A stretch of 26,205 nt of DNA from CAKOSP01 sp964549115 (GTDB taxonomy: Bacteria; Bacillota_I; Bacilli_A; RF39; UBA660). The notes below the pieces were generated by a model. The model was not told the origin of the DNA and searched no databases. It saw only the letters and a program-made list of their open reading frames with translations. Below, piece by piece: positions 1-6,145 of this stretch. The position numbers were made by a program, and so were the translations under genes. Each line of letters begins with the position of its first letter. The first letter of the stretch is position 1. The stretch covers positions 1 through 26,205 of the forward strand of contig CAZJTX010000012.1 in assembly GCA_964549115.1 (NCBI GenBank), given 5' to 3'.

Positions 1-498
1 GCCACTTTATTACTATCCAAATATAGAGATGATTTAGCAAGCTTATTCTTTATATCTATTGTGGTGTTTGCAGTTTTAGAATATATAGTAAGTTATTTTA
101 TGGAAAAAATATTCAAACTAAGATGGTGGGATTATACATATAAAAAATTTAATATAAATGGAAGGGTTGCCCTTGATAATTTAATTGCTTTTGGAATACT
201 TGGAGTAATAGCTACAAAATATTTAAGCCCGTTACTATTAAGTTTTATATCCAATATGAAATTTGATTTAAAATTGATTTTATTCTTAATATTAAGCGTA
301 TCTTTTCTAGTTGATTATATACTTTCCTTTATCATTACATTTAATTTAAAAACTATTACTAAAAATTTGAAAAAGGATTCCACTGAAGATATTAAGAAAA
401 CAATTAAGAAACATGTTGTTACAAATAGCAAACTATATAACCGAATATTAAATGCCTTCCCCAAAATATATAAAGTTAAAGAACCAAAAAAGAAGTAA
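1..498 (+). CDS. Putative ABC-transporter type IV-like membrane protein (PF06541-like), 5' partial
   Basis: The frame is open from base 1, so the gene starts before the window and the GTG at 61 is internal. The visible 165 residues hold hydrophobic segments around FFISIVVFAVLEYIVSYF, LIAFGILGVIATKYLSPLLL and LILFLILSVSFLVDYIL, then a basic, cytoplasmic-looking tail ending KEPKKK. The stretch MEKIFKLRWWDYTYKKFNIN followed by GRVAL matches the family signature (Trp-Asp-Tyr, then Phe-Asn-x-x-Gly-Arg-Val) of the 'putative ABC-transporter type IV' family. Transport has not been shown for that family as far as I know, so the function is open. The conserved Arg of GRV is an AGG codon, which argues that AGG still means Arg here. 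The gene converges on the XRE regulator gene and shares a bidirectional terminator with it. Confidence 0.7.
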   Translation, partial: ATLLLSKYRDDLASLFFISIVVFAVLEYIVSYFMEKIFKLRWWDYTYKKFNINGRVALDNLIAFGILGVIATKYLSPLLLSFISNMKFDLKLILFLILSVSFLVDYILSFIITFNLKTITKNLKKDSTEDIKKTIKKHVVTNSKLYNRILNAFPKIYKVKEPKKK

Positions 499-512
499 AT
501 ATTACTTCTTTT
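488..512. terminator. Bidirectional terminator built around two stop codons
   Basis: A perfect stem AAGAAGTAA (490-498) and TTACTTCTT (502-510) with loop ATA, extendable by two A-T pairs, is flanked by A-runs on the left and T-runs on the right. The TAA of the rightward gene (496-498) and the TAA of the leftward gene (502-504) are both inside the stem. It can act on both strands. Confidence 0.75.
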
Positions 513-1179
513 CTTTTGATAAATTTATTTTAAAACTAGTAGTTTTTCCTTCTTGGTCTAATGCTTTAATTTCTATATATAAATTTCTTTCATCAAACTT
601 TTTATTTATAGTGGTATAATGATCTATTTTAAAATTAATTTGTTCTAATAGACTACTTAATGTATCATACTCTCCGAGTTCTGGTCTTGAAGAACATTCA
701 TCCACTTTTTTATGCGTTTCATTTGTTTCTTCATATAAAGAACAAGATACGTCTTTATATTTATTACCATCTTCACTAACGTATTTAATGTTAGATATAT
801 ACACAGAGTTTTGCGATTTAGAAAACGCGACTACCCCACTTACTTTGAAATCATCATTAAGCGATTCTATTTTTTCAAATACATAGTTATCAGTATGAAA
901 TATAAAATATAGAAATAGTGATAATATACCCACCACCAATAATATAGTAATAATAAAAGTAGATCTTGTTTTCTTTGATTTAGTATTAAGTAGTTTTTCC
1001 ATTTCAATATCGAATTTTTTATTAATTTGTTTTAATATATCAATATCTGGAATACTTTTGTCATTTTCCCATTTAGAAACAGCTTGATAAGTAACGTTTA
1101 ACTTATCAGCTAATTCTTTTTGAGTTAAATTATGTTTTTTTCTAATATCTTTTATTATTTTAGATATATTATTATCCAT
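502..1179 (-). CDS. Membrane-anchored XRE-family transcriptional regulator
   Basis: Residues about 6-62 are a typical Cro/C1 helix-turn-helix (LTQKELADKLNVTYQAVSKW), so the N-terminus should bind DNA. A single hydrophobic segment at about 73-95 follows, then a domain of about 130 residues that would lie outside the membrane. That outer domain has two cysteines (about 146 and 162) and no family I recognise. The build resembles one-piece membrane-bound regulators that sense something at the surface and bind DNA inside. The start is ATG with a GGTGG ribosome site nearby. The gene is 25 nt downstream of the AlkA-Ogt gene on the same strand, but a good -10 box lies in that gap, so it can be transcribed alone. 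Its targets and signal cannot be read from the sequence. Confidence 0.8.
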   Translation of the reverse strand: MDNNISKIIKDIRKKHNLTQKELADKLNVTYQAVSKWENDKSIPDIDILKQINKKFDIEMEKLLNTKSKKTRSTFIITILLVVGILSLFLYFIFHTDNYVFEKIESLNDDFKVSGVVAFSKSQNSVYISNIKYVSEDGNKYKDVSCSLYEETNETHKKVDECSSRPELGEYDTLSSLLEQINFKIDHYTTINKKFDERNLYIEIKALDQEGKTTSFKINLSKEKK

Positions 1180-1194
1180 ATTTCCACCAACAAC

Positions 1195-1203
1195 ATTATA
1201 TCA
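1195..1203 (-). promoter_or_regulatory. Extended -10 promoter of the XRE regulator
   Basis: TGATATAAT (TGn plus perfect TATAAT) reads leftward in the 25-nt gap after the AlkA-Ogt stop codon, about 16 nt before the regulator's ATG. No clear -35 is seen, as is usual for extended -10 promoters. Confidence 0.6.
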
Positions 1204-1204
1204 T

Positions 1205-2260
1205 TTATTTATTATTTTTTTCTAAATCCAATAATTTTTCTTTTATATCTAGACCACTAGCGTATCCAACTAATTTATTATTACTGCCTATTACTCTATG
1301 GCATGGGACAATAATTGATATCGGGTTTTTATTATTAGCCAATCCCACAGCTCTAGATCCTTTCGGATTCTTAACCTTAATAGCAATATCTTTATAAGTT
1401 CTAACTTCGCCATAAGGTATTTTTACTAACTCTTTCCATACACTTAATTGAAAAGGTGTGCCTTCTAGTTTATATTTTATAGTAAACTTTTTACGTTTCT
1501 TTGATAAATATTCATTTATTTCTTTTTGAACTAACTTTACAAAGTTATCAATTCTAGGTTCATAATTTGGCTTTTTTCTTAAAATAGATAACTCATACAA
1601 AGTTGTTTTATCATATTTTATTTCGATATACCCAATATTTGTTTTAAACCAAGATTTATCTTTTTCTCGACCCGCTTCCCATATATATAAGCTCGCTATT
1701 GAACTATATGGTGTATATCTTTCTTTTAATTCATTAAAAAATTCTTTAGTTACTTCATCTTTGTTATATAACTTTTTTATGCCTCTTCTTATACCTAGAT
1801 CATCATAACTTATAATGTTTTTTCTGTTTAATGCAAATAATAAAAATACTTCCGCGGTCCATCTACCTATTCCTTTAATTTTAGTCAGTTCTTCGATTAT
1901 TTCTTCGTCTTCTAATTTAATTAATTTTTCTATATTTAATTCATTTGAATTAACTTTATTAGCTAATCCTAAAATATATTCTAATTTTCTATCACTTAAT
2001 CCAGTATTTTTTAAGTCTATTTCTTTAGCTTTTAAAATATTTGGAGCTGTGATCTCTCCCAATAAATCTTCTAGTCTATGTAATATTGCATGTTGTGCCG
2101 CTGTGGAAATTTGTTGACCCACAATACTTCTTATTAAAGAATAAAAAGGAGTTTTGTCTCTAACTCTTTTAATATCACCTTTTTCAGATATGTATTCACC
2201 TAAAATAGGATCTTGTTTTATTAAGTTTAATTTATCTTCTTTACTATATTTTATATACAT
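1205..2260 (-). CDS. Fusion protein: 3-methyladenine DNA glycosylase (AlkA-like) plus O6-methylguanine-DNA methyltransferase (Ogt-like)
   Basis: Two alkylation-repair enzymes are joined in one 351-residue chain. Residues about 1-200 are a HhH-GPD glycosylase of the AlkA/MAG group: SIVGQQIS (45-52), hairpin-helix KIKGIGRWTAEVFLL, then SYDDLGIRRG, where Asp154 aligns with the catalytic Asp of AlkA. It lacks the extra N-terminal domain of E. coli AlkA. Residues about 206-351 are a complete Ogt-type methyltransferase with its N-terminal subdomain and the active-site motif IIVPCHRV, acceptor Cys320. The first part would remove alkylated bases for base-excision repair, and the second takes methyl groups from O6-alkylguanine in a one-time reaction. 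All key residues are present, so both halves look active. Start ATG is set by an AGAGGGGAT ribosome site. Confidence 0.9.
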   Translation of the reverse strand: MYIKYSKEDKLNLIKQDPILGEYISEKGDIKRVRDKTPFYSLIRSIVGQQISTAAQHAILHRLEDLLGEITAPNILKAKEIDLKNTGLSDRKLEYILGLANKVNSNELNIEKLIKLEDEEIIEELTKIKGIGRWTAEVFLLFALNRKNIISYDDLGIRRGIKKLYNKDEVTKEFFNELKERYTPYSSIASLYIWEAGREKDKSWFKTNIGYIEIKYDKTTLYELSILRKKPNYEPRIDNFVKLVQKEINEYLSKKRKKFTIKYKLEGTPFQLSVWKELVKIPYGEVRTYKDIAIKVKNPKGSRAVGLANNKNPISIIVPCHRVIGSNNKLVGYASGLDIKEKLLDLEKNNK

Positions 2261-2275
2261 AACTATCCCCTCTAA

Positions 2276-2284
2276 ATTATATCA
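2276..2284 (-). promoter_or_regulatory. Extended -10 promoter of the AlkA-Ogt gene
   Basis: TGATATAAT reads leftward, about 15 nt before the ATG at 2260, giving a very short leader that carries the ribosome site. It is back-to-back with the promoter of the rightward CFI-box gene. Confidence 0.65.
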
Positions 2285-2290
2285 TATTTG

Positions 2291-2319
2291 TTGACTTAAT
2301 ATGGTCTCTATGGTATCCT
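2291..2319 (+). promoter_or_regulatory. Promoter of the CFI-box gene
   Basis: TTGACT (2291-2296), a 17-nt spacer, then TATCCT (2314-2319) preceded by TGG. The AAGGGGGAG ribosome site follows at about 2332-2341, before the ATG at 2347. Confidence 0.6.
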
Positions 2320-2346
2320 ACTTCGTAATTCAAGGGGGAGATCAAT

Positions 2347-2967
2347 ATGTCTTTAAAAGATGATTATTATAAAAAGTGTGCAACTTGTTCACATTACGCT
2401 TTATTAAATCCAGCTCAAGTTAATCATATTGGTTTTAAATGTCATGATAAAGGTAGTTATTATGCTCTAGATGATGGTTGTAATTCAGGTTTATTTGGAG
2501 GATATAGTTATAATAGAAAAGTAACTGATAAAAATATATCTGATGCTATAAAAATGGTTAGTAAACAACAAGAAAGTGGATGTTATATTACCACTATTAT
2601 ATGTAAAATATTAAATCTACCTGATAATCATGAATATTTAAAAACATTAAGATATTTTAGAGCCGGTATATTACAAAGAAATGAAAAATATAATAAGCTT
2701 TTGTTTTTATACGACAATATAGGACCAATGATTAGTTTCTGTTTAGAAAATGATCCATATAAAGAAGAGATAGCTAAAGTATTATTTGACTATTACTTAA
2801 AACCAATATGTGCCTTTATTGAAGAAGGGAAATATGACTACGCCATAGAGGCTTATGTTCAAATGACTCTAGAACTACAAAGAAAATATGACATACAAGA
2901 TATAGAATATGACGAAAGCTATAATTCTGTAGAAGAAAAAGGACACGGAAGAGTTAGAAAATTATAA
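2347..2967 (+). CDS. CFI-box domain protein with N-terminal four-Cys cluster
   Basis: The 206-residue protein has no signal peptide or membrane segment. The N-terminus carries Cys11-x2-Cys14, Cys32 and Cys45, spaced like a small zinc site. From about residue 78, GCYITTIICKILNLPDN and then LKTLRYFRAGIL and YDNIGPMI match the C-terminal 'CFI-box' domain: Cys-(F/Y)-I-x-T, LR-x-FR, then a Tyr and a Pro-containing turn. That domain occurs in many bacterial proteins of unknown function, often after zinc-ribbon-like pieces. The tail is acidic and ends GRVRKL. The gene stands alone between its own promoter and a terminator, and it diverges from the AlkA-Ogt gene. I cannot assign a biochemical role. 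Confidence 0.7.
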   Translation: MSLKDDYYKKCATCSHYALLNPAQVNHIGFKCHDKGSYYALDDGCNSGLFGGYSYNRKVTDKNISDAIKMVSKQQESGCYITTIICKILNLPDNHEYLKTLRYFRAGILQRNEKYNKLLFLYDNIGPMISFCLENDPYKEEIAKVLFDYYLKPICAFIEEGKYDYAIEAYVQMTLELQRKYDIQDIEYDESYNSVEEKGHGRVRKL

Positions 2968-2989
2968 AACGCTTAATAATAAGCGTTTT
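2966..2989. terminator. Bidirectional terminator, loop ATAA
   Basis: Perfect 10-bp stem AAAACGCTTA (2966-2975) and TAAGCGTTTT (2980-2989). The rightward TAA (2965-2967) runs into the stem, and the leftward stop (2989-2991) touches its other end. T-runs on either strand fit action in both directions. Confidence 0.8.
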
Positions 2990-3306
2990 TAATTTGCAGT
3001 TTGAACCTGTCTCATGTCATCTATTATTTTAGCAATGTCTGCTATTTTATTTTTAGGATCGGGTAAATTTAATGTTAATACAGATAGTATATATGGCTGA
3101 GGCGAGTAAATAATTGCCGAGTCATGTAAATACCCTCCATTACTGCCACCCTTTCTAGCAACAGGGTACGGTAAATACTTATTTATTTTTCTGGATGATT
3201 TATTATTTTTTAAATCTGTTATAAATTTTTGATAATGAACATTATTATGAGGATTATCATATACTTTTTTTAATATACTATAAGCATCCTTAGCGGACAT
3301 AGCCAT
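2989..3306 (-). CDS. C-terminal fragment of serine hydrolase, downstream of an in-frame TGA
   Basis: This 105-residue frame is the in-frame continuation of the gene at 3316-3960. Only TGA, AAC, GGA and ACC separate the two. It holds the third active-site motif of the class A beta-lactamase-like fold, Lys-Gly-Gly (residues 52-54, in PVARKGGSNGG), and the last strands and helix of the domain. The first ATG has no convincing ribosome site, so free expression of this piece is doubtful. Alone it lacks the nucleophile and would be inactive. The full joined product would be 323 residues. Confidence 0.6.
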   Translation of the reverse strand: MAMSAKDAYSILKKVYDNPHNNVHYQKFITDLKNNKSSRKINKYLPYPVARKGGSNGGYLHDSAIIYSPQPYILSVLTLNLPDPKNKIADIAKIIDDMRQVQTAN

Positions 3307-3315
3307 GGTTCCGTT

Positions 3316-3318
3316 TCA
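3316..3318 (-). other. In-frame TGA splitting the serine hydrolase gene
   Basis: On the minus strand the frame reads KVSYT, TGA, NGT, then MAMSAKDAYS without any shift. One base change from a sense codon (for example AGA, GGA, CGA, TCA or TGG) would make this. It may be a true nonsense mutation, an assembly or sequencing error, or a readthrough site. Confidence 0.75.
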
Positions 3319-3960
3319 AGTATATGAAACTTTATGCCCTATTATATTTTCATAATTTTGTCTTAAATTAGAACGTCCAATAGTTCTAGAAAGCATTTTA
3401 TAAGCTATATTATCCGAGTGAGTTATGGCGTATTCTGCTAACAACTTGGTCTCAAAAGGTTCTGATTTATTAATACCTTGTAATATACCCGATCCTCCTT
3501 CAAAATCAATTGATCTATATGCTATTTTATCATTTAGATTTATAGCCCCCTTATGGGCTAAATCATATAAAGTTATAACTGCCCATAATTTAGATAAGCT
3601 TGCTGGAAAGTATTCTTTTCCTTCATTAATACCAAAATTATATCCATCATTTAAATCATAATAATATATACTCACATTGTTAGTATAGATTCCTAAATAA
3701 TCTACAACTGCTTTTTTTATTTCAGAAGTATTATCTACTCTATCTTCTATAAGTTCTTCAATTATTTCTTCAAGGACTTCTTCCTGTACCGGTTCAGGAG
3801 ATGGCATAAATATGTCTCTGTCAATATACTCATATGCTGTAATGGGATCTTCCCATTCCCATTTATTTTTTTGGATAGATGAAAAGATTAACAAAGTAAA
3901 AACGGCAAGCATTGTTACCATCATCATAAAAATATTTCTTAATGTTTTAGCACTACCCAT
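3316..3960 (-). CDS. Serine hydrolase, class A beta-lactamase-like fold, N-terminal part before an in-frame TGA
   Basis: The protein begins with a membrane anchor (about residues 8-28), an acidic linker (about 52-75), then the start of a beta-lactamase/transpeptidase-like domain outside the cell. Ser121-x2-Lys124 (PASLSKLW) is the nucleophile motif and Ser182-Asp-Asn (THSDNIAYKM) the second motif. The third motif is in the downstream fragment at 2989-3306. I do not see the omega-loop Glu of true class A beta-lactamases, so this is more likely a wall-related or general serine hydrolase than a resistance enzyme. A promoter lies so close that the mRNA should start at or next to the ATG, and there is no ribosome site, so translation is probably leaderless. 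Confidence 0.75.
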   Translation of the reverse strand: MGSAKTLRNIFMMMVTMLAVFTLLIFSSIQKNKWEWEDPITAYEYIDRDIFMPSPEPVQEEVLEEIIEELIEDRVDNTSEIKKAVVDYLGIYTNNVSIYYYDLNDGYNFGINEGKEYFPASLSKLWAVITLYDLAHKGAINLNDKIAYRSIDFEGGSGILQGINKSEPFETKLLAEYAITHSDNIAYKMLSRTIGRSNLRQNYENIIGHKVSYT

Positions 3961-3966
3961 AGATTA

Positions 3967-3995
3967 ATTATATTAATCATTTGCTGTTTTGTAAA
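3967..3995 (-). promoter_or_regulatory. Promoter giving a leaderless mRNA for the serine hydrolase
   Basis: Leftward TTTACA (3995-3990), an exact 17-nt spacer, and TATAAT (3972-3967). Only six bases separate the -10 box from the ATG at 3960, so transcription should start at about the A of the ATG. Confidence 0.65.
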
Positions 3996-4000
3996 TGATT
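3975..4000. repeat. Inverted repeat over the serine hydrolase promoter
   Basis: AATCATTT (3975-3982) and AAATGATT (3993-4000), perfect 8-bp arms around 10 nt, cover the spacer and the -35 box. It could be an operator, or a weak AU-rich hairpin ending the htrA transcript. It lacks a clear T-run on the minus strand. Confidence 0.4.
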
Positions 4001-4008
4001 ATAATATT

Positions 4009-5106
4009 TTAACTACGTGAGCCTATAATTAAGTTTGTAGTTTCGGGTTTGCCTTCCCTTATATAAGTTATTTTAATTTTAGCCCCTATTTTTTGTTTAA
4101 ATAAAGTATAACGTAAATACGCTATAGAAGAAATATTATAATTTTCTAATTTTATTATAATATCCTTTTCTTTTATGCCAGCTTTATCTGCGGCGCTACC
4201 TGGTTCAACCTCTGTTATAAAAACGCCTTCTTTTTGATTACTCGAGTTTACCACTTGATTATAATTCGCATTACGGGCTGCTTCAGTTAAATTTAGCATC
4301 CCTATACCTAAATATGGTTGTTCTTTATGCGTTCCATTCAATATTTTATTAGCTGAAATTAATGCTACATCTATTGGTATAGCAAAGCCCATACCTTCTA
4401 CTCCAGAACTTACTAATTTCATCGAAGTAACACCTATTACTTCGCCATTTGAATTAGAAAGAGGACCTCCACTATTGCCTTTATTTATAGCCGTGTCAGT
4501 TTGAATAACTTCCATTACAAAATCATTTACATTAGATCCAGTTAATGAAACTTCAACTTTTCTATTTAAACCAGATACAATACCTCTTGTTACAGTCCAA
4601 GAATATACAGGATCTAAAGGACCACCTATAGCAAACGTTGTATCTCCAACTCTTAGATTATCACCGTCGTATAAAGTTGCCACTTTAATAATATGTTTTT
4701 TATCTAATGATAATACTGCTATATCTTCAAACTCAATTAAACCTTCTAATGTAGCTTTATGTGTGTTTTGATTTGTAAAAGTAACATTTACCTCTCCTTC
4801 ATTATTAACAACGTGAGAGTTAGTTAAAATATATGCCTTTTTATCGTCAGTTTTAAATACAAAACCCGTTCCTGATGAAATAACAATGTTATCTTTAACA
4901 GAGCTAACTATTACTACAGAGTCATATACTTTTTCAACTGCCTCGGCTATTCCTGTTTCAGTAATAGTAACATCTTTTTCCACCTTTAAACTTTCTTTAT
5001 TATTTTCACTTGGAAAAAACTGTATTAATACGGTGTTTAAATACATTCCTAAGAAAAAGACACAAATTATAATTAATATCTTTGCTATATTTCTATTTTT
5101 TTCCAT
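4009..5106 (-). CDS. htrA: HtrA/DegP-type membrane-anchored serine protease
   Basis: A surface quality-control protease of family S1C. Residues about 8-30 are an N-terminal membrane anchor, then a trypsin-like domain with His98 (TNSHVVNN), Asp128 (FEDIAVLSLD) and Ser212 in GNSGGP, so the catalytic triad is complete. A single PDZ domain spans about 265-362 (PYLGIGM, then GVFITEVEPGSAADKAGI), as in Gram-positive HtrA proteins. The length of 365 is normal. The start overlaps the end of the upstream Abi_2 gene by 14 nt and has a GAGGGTGA ribosome site inside that gene, so the two are probably co-transcribed and translationally coupled. No CssRS-like two-component genes are nearby. Confidence 0.92.
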   Translation of the reverse strand: MEKNRNIAKILIIICVFFLGMYLNTVLIQFFPSENNKESLKVEKDVTITETGIAEAVEKVYDSVVIVSSVKDNIVISSGTGFVFKTDDKKAYILTNSHVVNNEGEVNVTFTNQNTHKATLEGLIEFEDIAVLSLDKKHIIKVATLYDGDNLRVGDTTFAIGGPLDPVYSWTVTRGIVSGLNRKVEVSLTGSNVNDFVMEVIQTDTAINKGNSGGPLSNSNGEVIGVTSMKLVSSGVEGMGFAIPIDVALISANKILNGTHKEQPYLGIGMLNLTEAARNANYNQVVNSSNQKEGVFITEVEPGSAADKAGIKEKDIIIKLENYNISSIAYLRYTLFKQKIGAKIKITYIREGKPETTNLIIGSRS

Positions 5107-6040
5107 TACTATTCACCCTCGCTAAACTTTTATAATTATTAGGAAAACCCATTCGCTTTAAAATAATATTTAAATCAATTGCGCTTAATTTTCCGCTTAA
5201 TATTTCTAATTCATAATTTATTTCATTCATAAACATTGTGAAGTCATCTTCATTTAATACATATTTTAACATTATTACTAATGCAAATAAATCGTTTTTT
5301 CCATATATAAATTCCCCGTCATTTTTAGGAATATATAATAATTGATGATAAATTGTATCCTCAATTACCCTATGAGTTTTATAATCGTAACACACATCTT
5401 CGTGAGCAGTTAAATTTCTATAATTAGATAATATTGGTAAATATGATAATAACTTATCAACATCTACTTTTAACATATCTGAAATTTCTATTTGGTCCTC
5501 ATCGCTCATAGCTCTAAACAATTCGCCAATTAAACCAAATGACAACACTTTAACCGCTACCCATAAAGGTATAAAACCATAATTTCTAATATAGTGACTT
5601 GTAGCACTATGGTTTTTACTATTAACAGCTATTTGTCTTCTCATTTTTTTTATTAAATCATTTACTAATCTTGTTTTAGTTGGATCTTGAGATAAATTTC
5701 TAGCATTTAAATAATTATGTTCTCTATAACCATGATTTTTACTCATTACATGAGATAAAATACTTTTTAAGTTATTTTCAAAAATCAATATATTTTTAAA
5801 TATAATGTTTCTAAGTTGTCTATCGAATAAAAACAAAGCATATAACTCTTCAAAGGTTGTACCGGGTCTAAACTTTCTTCGTTTATCTTTTGTTAAAAAA
5901 GCATGTCTATAACCACTAAGAAAAAAGTAATTCTCTCTTAGCAGTATTTTTCTAGTATATTCATAATCAGTTATACGCATCCCTTTTCTTATTAAAAGTT
6001 CAACTTGTTCATCTAATGACTTAAATGTTTTGTTTTTCAA
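5093..6040 (-). CDS. Abi_2 (AbiD/AbiF-like) family protein with HEPN-type R-x4-H motif
   Basis: The 315-residue protein matches the Abi_2 family first seen in lactococcal abortive-infection genes AbiD and AbiF. Supporting stretches are SLDEQVELLIRKGM, ENYFFLSGYRHAFL, FDRQLRNIIFKNILIFENN and PLWVAVKVLSFG. Arg208-Asn-x3-His213 in NYRNLTAHED is the R-x4-6-H signature of HEPN RNases, so an RNA-cleaving toxin-like action is plausible. It starts with TTG behind a strong AAAGGTGG ribosome site. Its last 14 nt overlap htrA. It is not next to recognisable phage, restriction or transposon genes, so a defence role rests only on the family. Related AbiF proteins have been reported with small antitoxin RNAs. 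The upstream gap here is only about 100 nt. Confidence 0.82.
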   Translation of the reverse strand: MKNKTFKSLDEQVELLIRKGMRITDYEYTRKILLRENYFFLSGYRHAFLTKDKRRKFRPGTTFEELYALFLFDRQLRNIIFKNILIFENNLKSILSHVMSKNHGYREHNYLNARNLSQDPTKTRLVNDLIKKMRRQIAVNSKNHSATSHYIRNYGFIPLWVAVKVLSFGLIGELFRAMSDEDQIEISDMLKVDVDKLLSYLPILSNYRNLTAHEDVCYDYKTHRVIEDTIYHQLLYIPKNDGEFIYGKNDLFALVIMLKYVLNEDDFTMFMNEINYELEILSGKLSAIDLNIILKRMGFPNNYKSLARVNSNGKK

Positions 6041-6065
6041 ACTACCACCTTTTTACTCTAATAAA

Positions 6066-6074
6066 AGTATATCA
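6066..6074 (-). promoter_or_regulatory. Extended -10 promoter of the abi-htrA pair
   Basis: TGATATACT reads leftward about 26 nt before the TTG start. It is back-to-back with the promoter of the rightward phospholipase-like gene. Confidence 0.55.
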
Positions 6075-6120
6075 TAAATTTAAGAAATATCATTCATTAT
6101 AATAATGATTTACAATTATA

Positions 6121-6129
6121 TGATACAAT
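6121..6129 (+). promoter_or_regulatory. Extended -10 promoter of the phospholipase C-like gene
   Basis: TGATACAAT, followed 16 nt later by the ATG at 6146. The leader would be about 10 nt and would begin almost at the GGTGAT ribosome site. Confidence 0.55.
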
Positions 6130-6145
6130 TATTTTGGTGATTTAT

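Noticed and set aside
61..498. GTG at 61 as the true start of the first gene
   Set aside because: The frame is open to base 1, no ribosome site precedes the GTG, and it lies within a membrane segment.
1815..2117. Rightward 100-residue frame inside the AlkA-Ogt gene
   Set aside because: It is an antisense shadow with no ribosome site or family resemblance. The same holds for the antisense frames inside htrA, yvcK, ftsE, ftsX, the M23 genes and rnr.
2989..3960. Genetic code 4 (TGA = Trp) for the whole genome
   Set aside because: Many conserved Trp positions (S9, L13, Ung, AlkA, XRE, HtrA) are TGG, none of the other genes is broken by TGA, and several genes end sensibly at TGA.
3316..3960. True class A beta-lactamase giving antibiotic resistance
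   Set aside because: The fold motifs are present but the omega-loop Glu is not seen, the protein is membrane-anchored, and the frame is broken. A resistance claim is not supported.
6134..6145. TTG at 6134 as start of the phospholipase-like gene
   Set aside because: The likely mRNA starts at about the same place, and GGTGA fits ATG 6146, where the family begins.
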